Position numbers and translations under genes: made by a program. This document shows, piece by piece, positions 5,967-7,376 of a stretch of DNA of 7,376 nt. A model generated the notes under the pieces. The model saw nothing but the letters and a program-made list of their open reading frames with translations. It searched no databases and was not told where the DNA came from. Numbering within the stretch: position 1 is the first letter of the stretch; each line of letters opens with the position of its first letter. The stretch is from an uncultured Collinsella sp. (lineage in GTDB: Bacteria > Actinomycetota > Coriobacteriia > Coriobacteriales > Coriobacteriaceae): contig UQRW01000072.1 of assembly GCA_900543515.1 (NCBI GenBank), forward strand, positions 1 to 7,376, in the 5' to 3' direction.

Positions 5967-7177
5967 GCGCCCGCGATCTCATCCAGGAAGCCCTTCACTC
6001 GCTCGAAGCCAACAAGGGGCGCAGCCTGCTCACCATCCTGGGCATTGTCATCGGCATCGCCTCGGTTATCGCCATGACTTCGCTCATCGGCGGTATCCAA
6101 AACAGCCTGGTCAACAGTCTGGGCCTCAATGCGGCACGCATGGTGCAAATCTATTCGTCGCAAGAACTCACCGAGTCGGACATCGAGAAGCTTCAAAAAC
6201 TGGTGCCGCAGATAGAGCAGATCGGCATTGTCGACAGCGCGTATACCGAGTATAAGACCGGCGATAAAAGCTATACCGTCATGGCACAGGGTGTCGATAG
6301 CGACATGCTCGACGCCGTGGGGGCCAGCAAGCTCGTTGCGGGGCGCACCTATTCCCAGGCCGAGTCCCAATCAGGCTCGCGCGTGGCGCTCATCAGCCGC
6401 AACGGCGCCGATCAGCTTTACGGCAACGAACAGGATGCGCTGGGGAAAACCATCAAGGTGTCCAACGGCGAGGTGCAGATTGTAGGCGTGATTGATGGCG
6501 GCAGCGACTCCATGGGCTCGCTCACGCTGTATATGCCACGCGAAACTATCTCCGGACTGTTTGGCGACGAGAATCCTTCATTCCCCAGCGTGACGGCACT
6601 TGCCGCCGAGGGCACGGACATGGATGAGCTTTGTAAGACCATCGAGTCCAAGGTGCGCGCGATGAAGGACATCGAGGAGGAGGATGAGTACGACAGTGTA
6701 TCGGCGACATCCATGAAAAGCGCCATCGATGCACTCAACTCCTTTATGGGCGCATTCTCGCTCATCATGGGCGCTGTCGCCAGCATCTCGCTGCTTGTCG
6801 GCGGTATCGGCATTATGAATATGATGCTCACCAACGTGACTGAGCGCATCCGCGAGATCGGTATTCGCCGTGCTCTGGGCGCCAGTCGTCGCGATATCAC
6901 CGCGCAGTTTTTGGCCGAGTCTTCGGCGCTGTGCGTCACCGGCGGACTGTTGGGTGTCCTGATAGGCTATCTGCTAGCCTGGGGCCTCGCGATGTTTGCC
7001 TCCGGATCCGGGATTCTTGGCGAGCTCGGAGCCAGCGGGCAAATCACACCGAGCTTTTCAATCGCCACGGTGCTGCTGGCCTTCGCCGTCTCCGTCGGCA
7101 TCGGCGTAATCTTTGGCTTCTACCCCGCTCGCCGCGCGGCAAAGCTCGACCCGGTGGAGTGCCTACGCTACCAGTAA
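5963..7177 (+). CDS. ABC transporter permease, MacB/YknZ type with FtsX domain
   Basis: This 404-residue membrane subunit pairs with the ATPase just upstream. The first transmembrane helix is at about 22-42 (LLTILGIVIGIASVIAM). An extracytoplasmic MacB-type core domain covers about 43-258. The C-terminal FtsX domain has three helices at about 261-288, 322-345 and 366-387. Between the second and third helices lies the coupling segment ERIREIGIRRALGAS (294-308). The end, FGFYPARRAAKLDPVECLRYQ-like at 384-404, is typical of the family. Four helices and a large ectodomain define type VII (MacB-like) ABC transporters, which move extracytoplasmic substrates by mechanotransmission rather than through the membrane. 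The ATP-binding domain is a separate gene here, as in Bacillus YknYZ, whereas E. coli MacB is one chain. AAAGGAG (5949-5955) sits 7 bases before the ATG. The substrate cannot be read from sequence. Confidence 0.93.
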   Translation: MSARDLIQEALHSLEANKGRSLLTILGIVIGIASVIAMTSLIGGIQNSLVNSLGLNAARMVQIYSSQELTESDIEKLQKLVPQIEQIGIVDSAYTEYKTGDKSYTVMAQGVDSDMLDAVGASKLVAGRTYSQAESQSGSRVALISRNGADQLYGNEQDALGKTIKVSNGEVQIVGVIDGGSDSMGSLTLYMPRETISGLFGDENPSFPSVTALAAEGTDMDELCKTIESKVRAMKDIEEEDEYDSVSATSMKSAIDALNSFMGAFSLIMGAVASISLLVGGIGIMNMMLTNVTERIREIGIRRALGASRRDITAQFLAESSALCVTGGLLGVLIGYLLAWGLAMFASGSGILGELGASGQITPSFSIATVLLAFAVSVGIGVIFGFYPARRAAKLDPVECLRYQ

Positions 7178-7184
7178 GCAACCA

Positions 7185-7263
7185 TCAACAAGTTGCGGTG
7201 AATTAGGGACTGAATGTGCTATCTAGCAGCAAAAACAAACACTATTTCACCGCAACTTATTGA
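7185..7263. repeat. 79-bp imperfect inverted repeat (22-bp arms)
   Basis: Arms 7185-7206 and 7242-7263 pair at 20 of 22 positions, with a perfect 13-bp core: AAGTTGCGGTGAA (7190-7202) against TTCACCGCAACTT (7246-7258). The 35-base centre holds a second small palindrome, TGCTATCTAGCA (7217-7228). It begins 8 bases after the permease stop and overlaps the end of the minus-strand frame. No T-run follows in either direction. Options are a bidirectional terminator between convergent genes, or a small non-autonomous mobile or dispersed repeat. I see no clear target-site duplication. Confidence 0.65.
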
Positions 7264-7376
7264 AGGGCTGCTTGCGCCAGTTCCGGGCGTCGTCCTCGAG
7301 CTTTTGGCGGATGACGGGCTTGTACGGGTCGAGCTCGCCACGCCTGCGCTCCTCCTCGCGGGCGGGAGGACGCGCA
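7247..7376 (-). pseudogene. Truncated IS21-type transposase (IstA-like) fragment, runs off the window
   Basis: The minus strand is open from the right edge to a TGA at 7247-7249, giving 42 residues. The visible protein has an Arg/Glu-rich stretch, then LDPYKPVIRQKLEDDARNWRKQ, then PFNKLR and stop. The core resembles the segment just after the helix-turn-helix of IS21-family IstA proteins, where a pattern like LDPYKPxIxxxLEED...RKQRHTA is familiar to me. This match is by eye only. Where the family would continue after RKQ for several hundred residues including the DDE domain, this frame enters the inverted repeat and stops. It is therefore read as a broken transposase. If the resemblance is accidental, it is the C-terminus of an unknown protein. 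Confidence 0.45.

Noticed and set aside
1..7376. CRISPR array, tRNA or rRNA genes
   Set aside because: No regularly spaced repeats and no tRNA- or rRNA-like conserved stretches were seen on either strand.

Overview
The window comes from a GC-rich, probably Gram-positive genome. The best fit is an anaerobic gut actinobacterium of the Coriobacteriia (Collinsella-like). This is an inference from the G/C-rich third codon positions, AGGAG-type ribosome sites, an oxygen-sensitive iron-sulfur L-serine dehydratase, and a membrane-anchored adaptor/ABC system with no outer-membrane partner. No database search was possible.

Layout, left to right. (1) Positions 1-133 are a structured leader: a perfect 10-bp hairpin (4-28), then two related imperfect repeats (69-90 and 101-122), each able to fold into a small bulged hairpin. 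(2) 134-1741, plus strand: a single-chain [4Fe-4S] L-serine dehydratase with fused beta, ACT and alpha parts, ending in a clear intrinsic terminator (1760-1786). (3) 1891-3624, plus strand: a membrane-anchored L,D-transpeptidase (YkuD fold) with its own TATAAT promoter and a Gln/Arg-repeat cytoplasmic tail. (4) 3757-7177, plus strand: a three-gene, translationally coupled operon for a MacAB/YknXYZ-like ABC export system (adaptor, ATPase, FtsX-type permease). A strong hairpin overlaps its -10 box. (5) 7178-7376: a 22-bp-armed inverted repeat, then a minus-strand reading frame that looks like a truncated IS21-type transposase (IstA) fragment running off the window edge.

How the genes work together. 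The dehydratase stands alone and converts serine to pyruvate and ammonia. The L,D-transpeptidase acts on peptidoglycan outside the membrane. The ABC system probably exports, or protects against, a peptide or other amphipathic compound at the cell envelope. The last two units are both envelope functions, but the terminator-like hairpin and second promoter suggest separate transcription. The least explained parts are the serine dehydratase leader, the hairpin/promoter overlap at 3693-3726, and the inverted repeat fused to the transposase remnant at 7185-7263.
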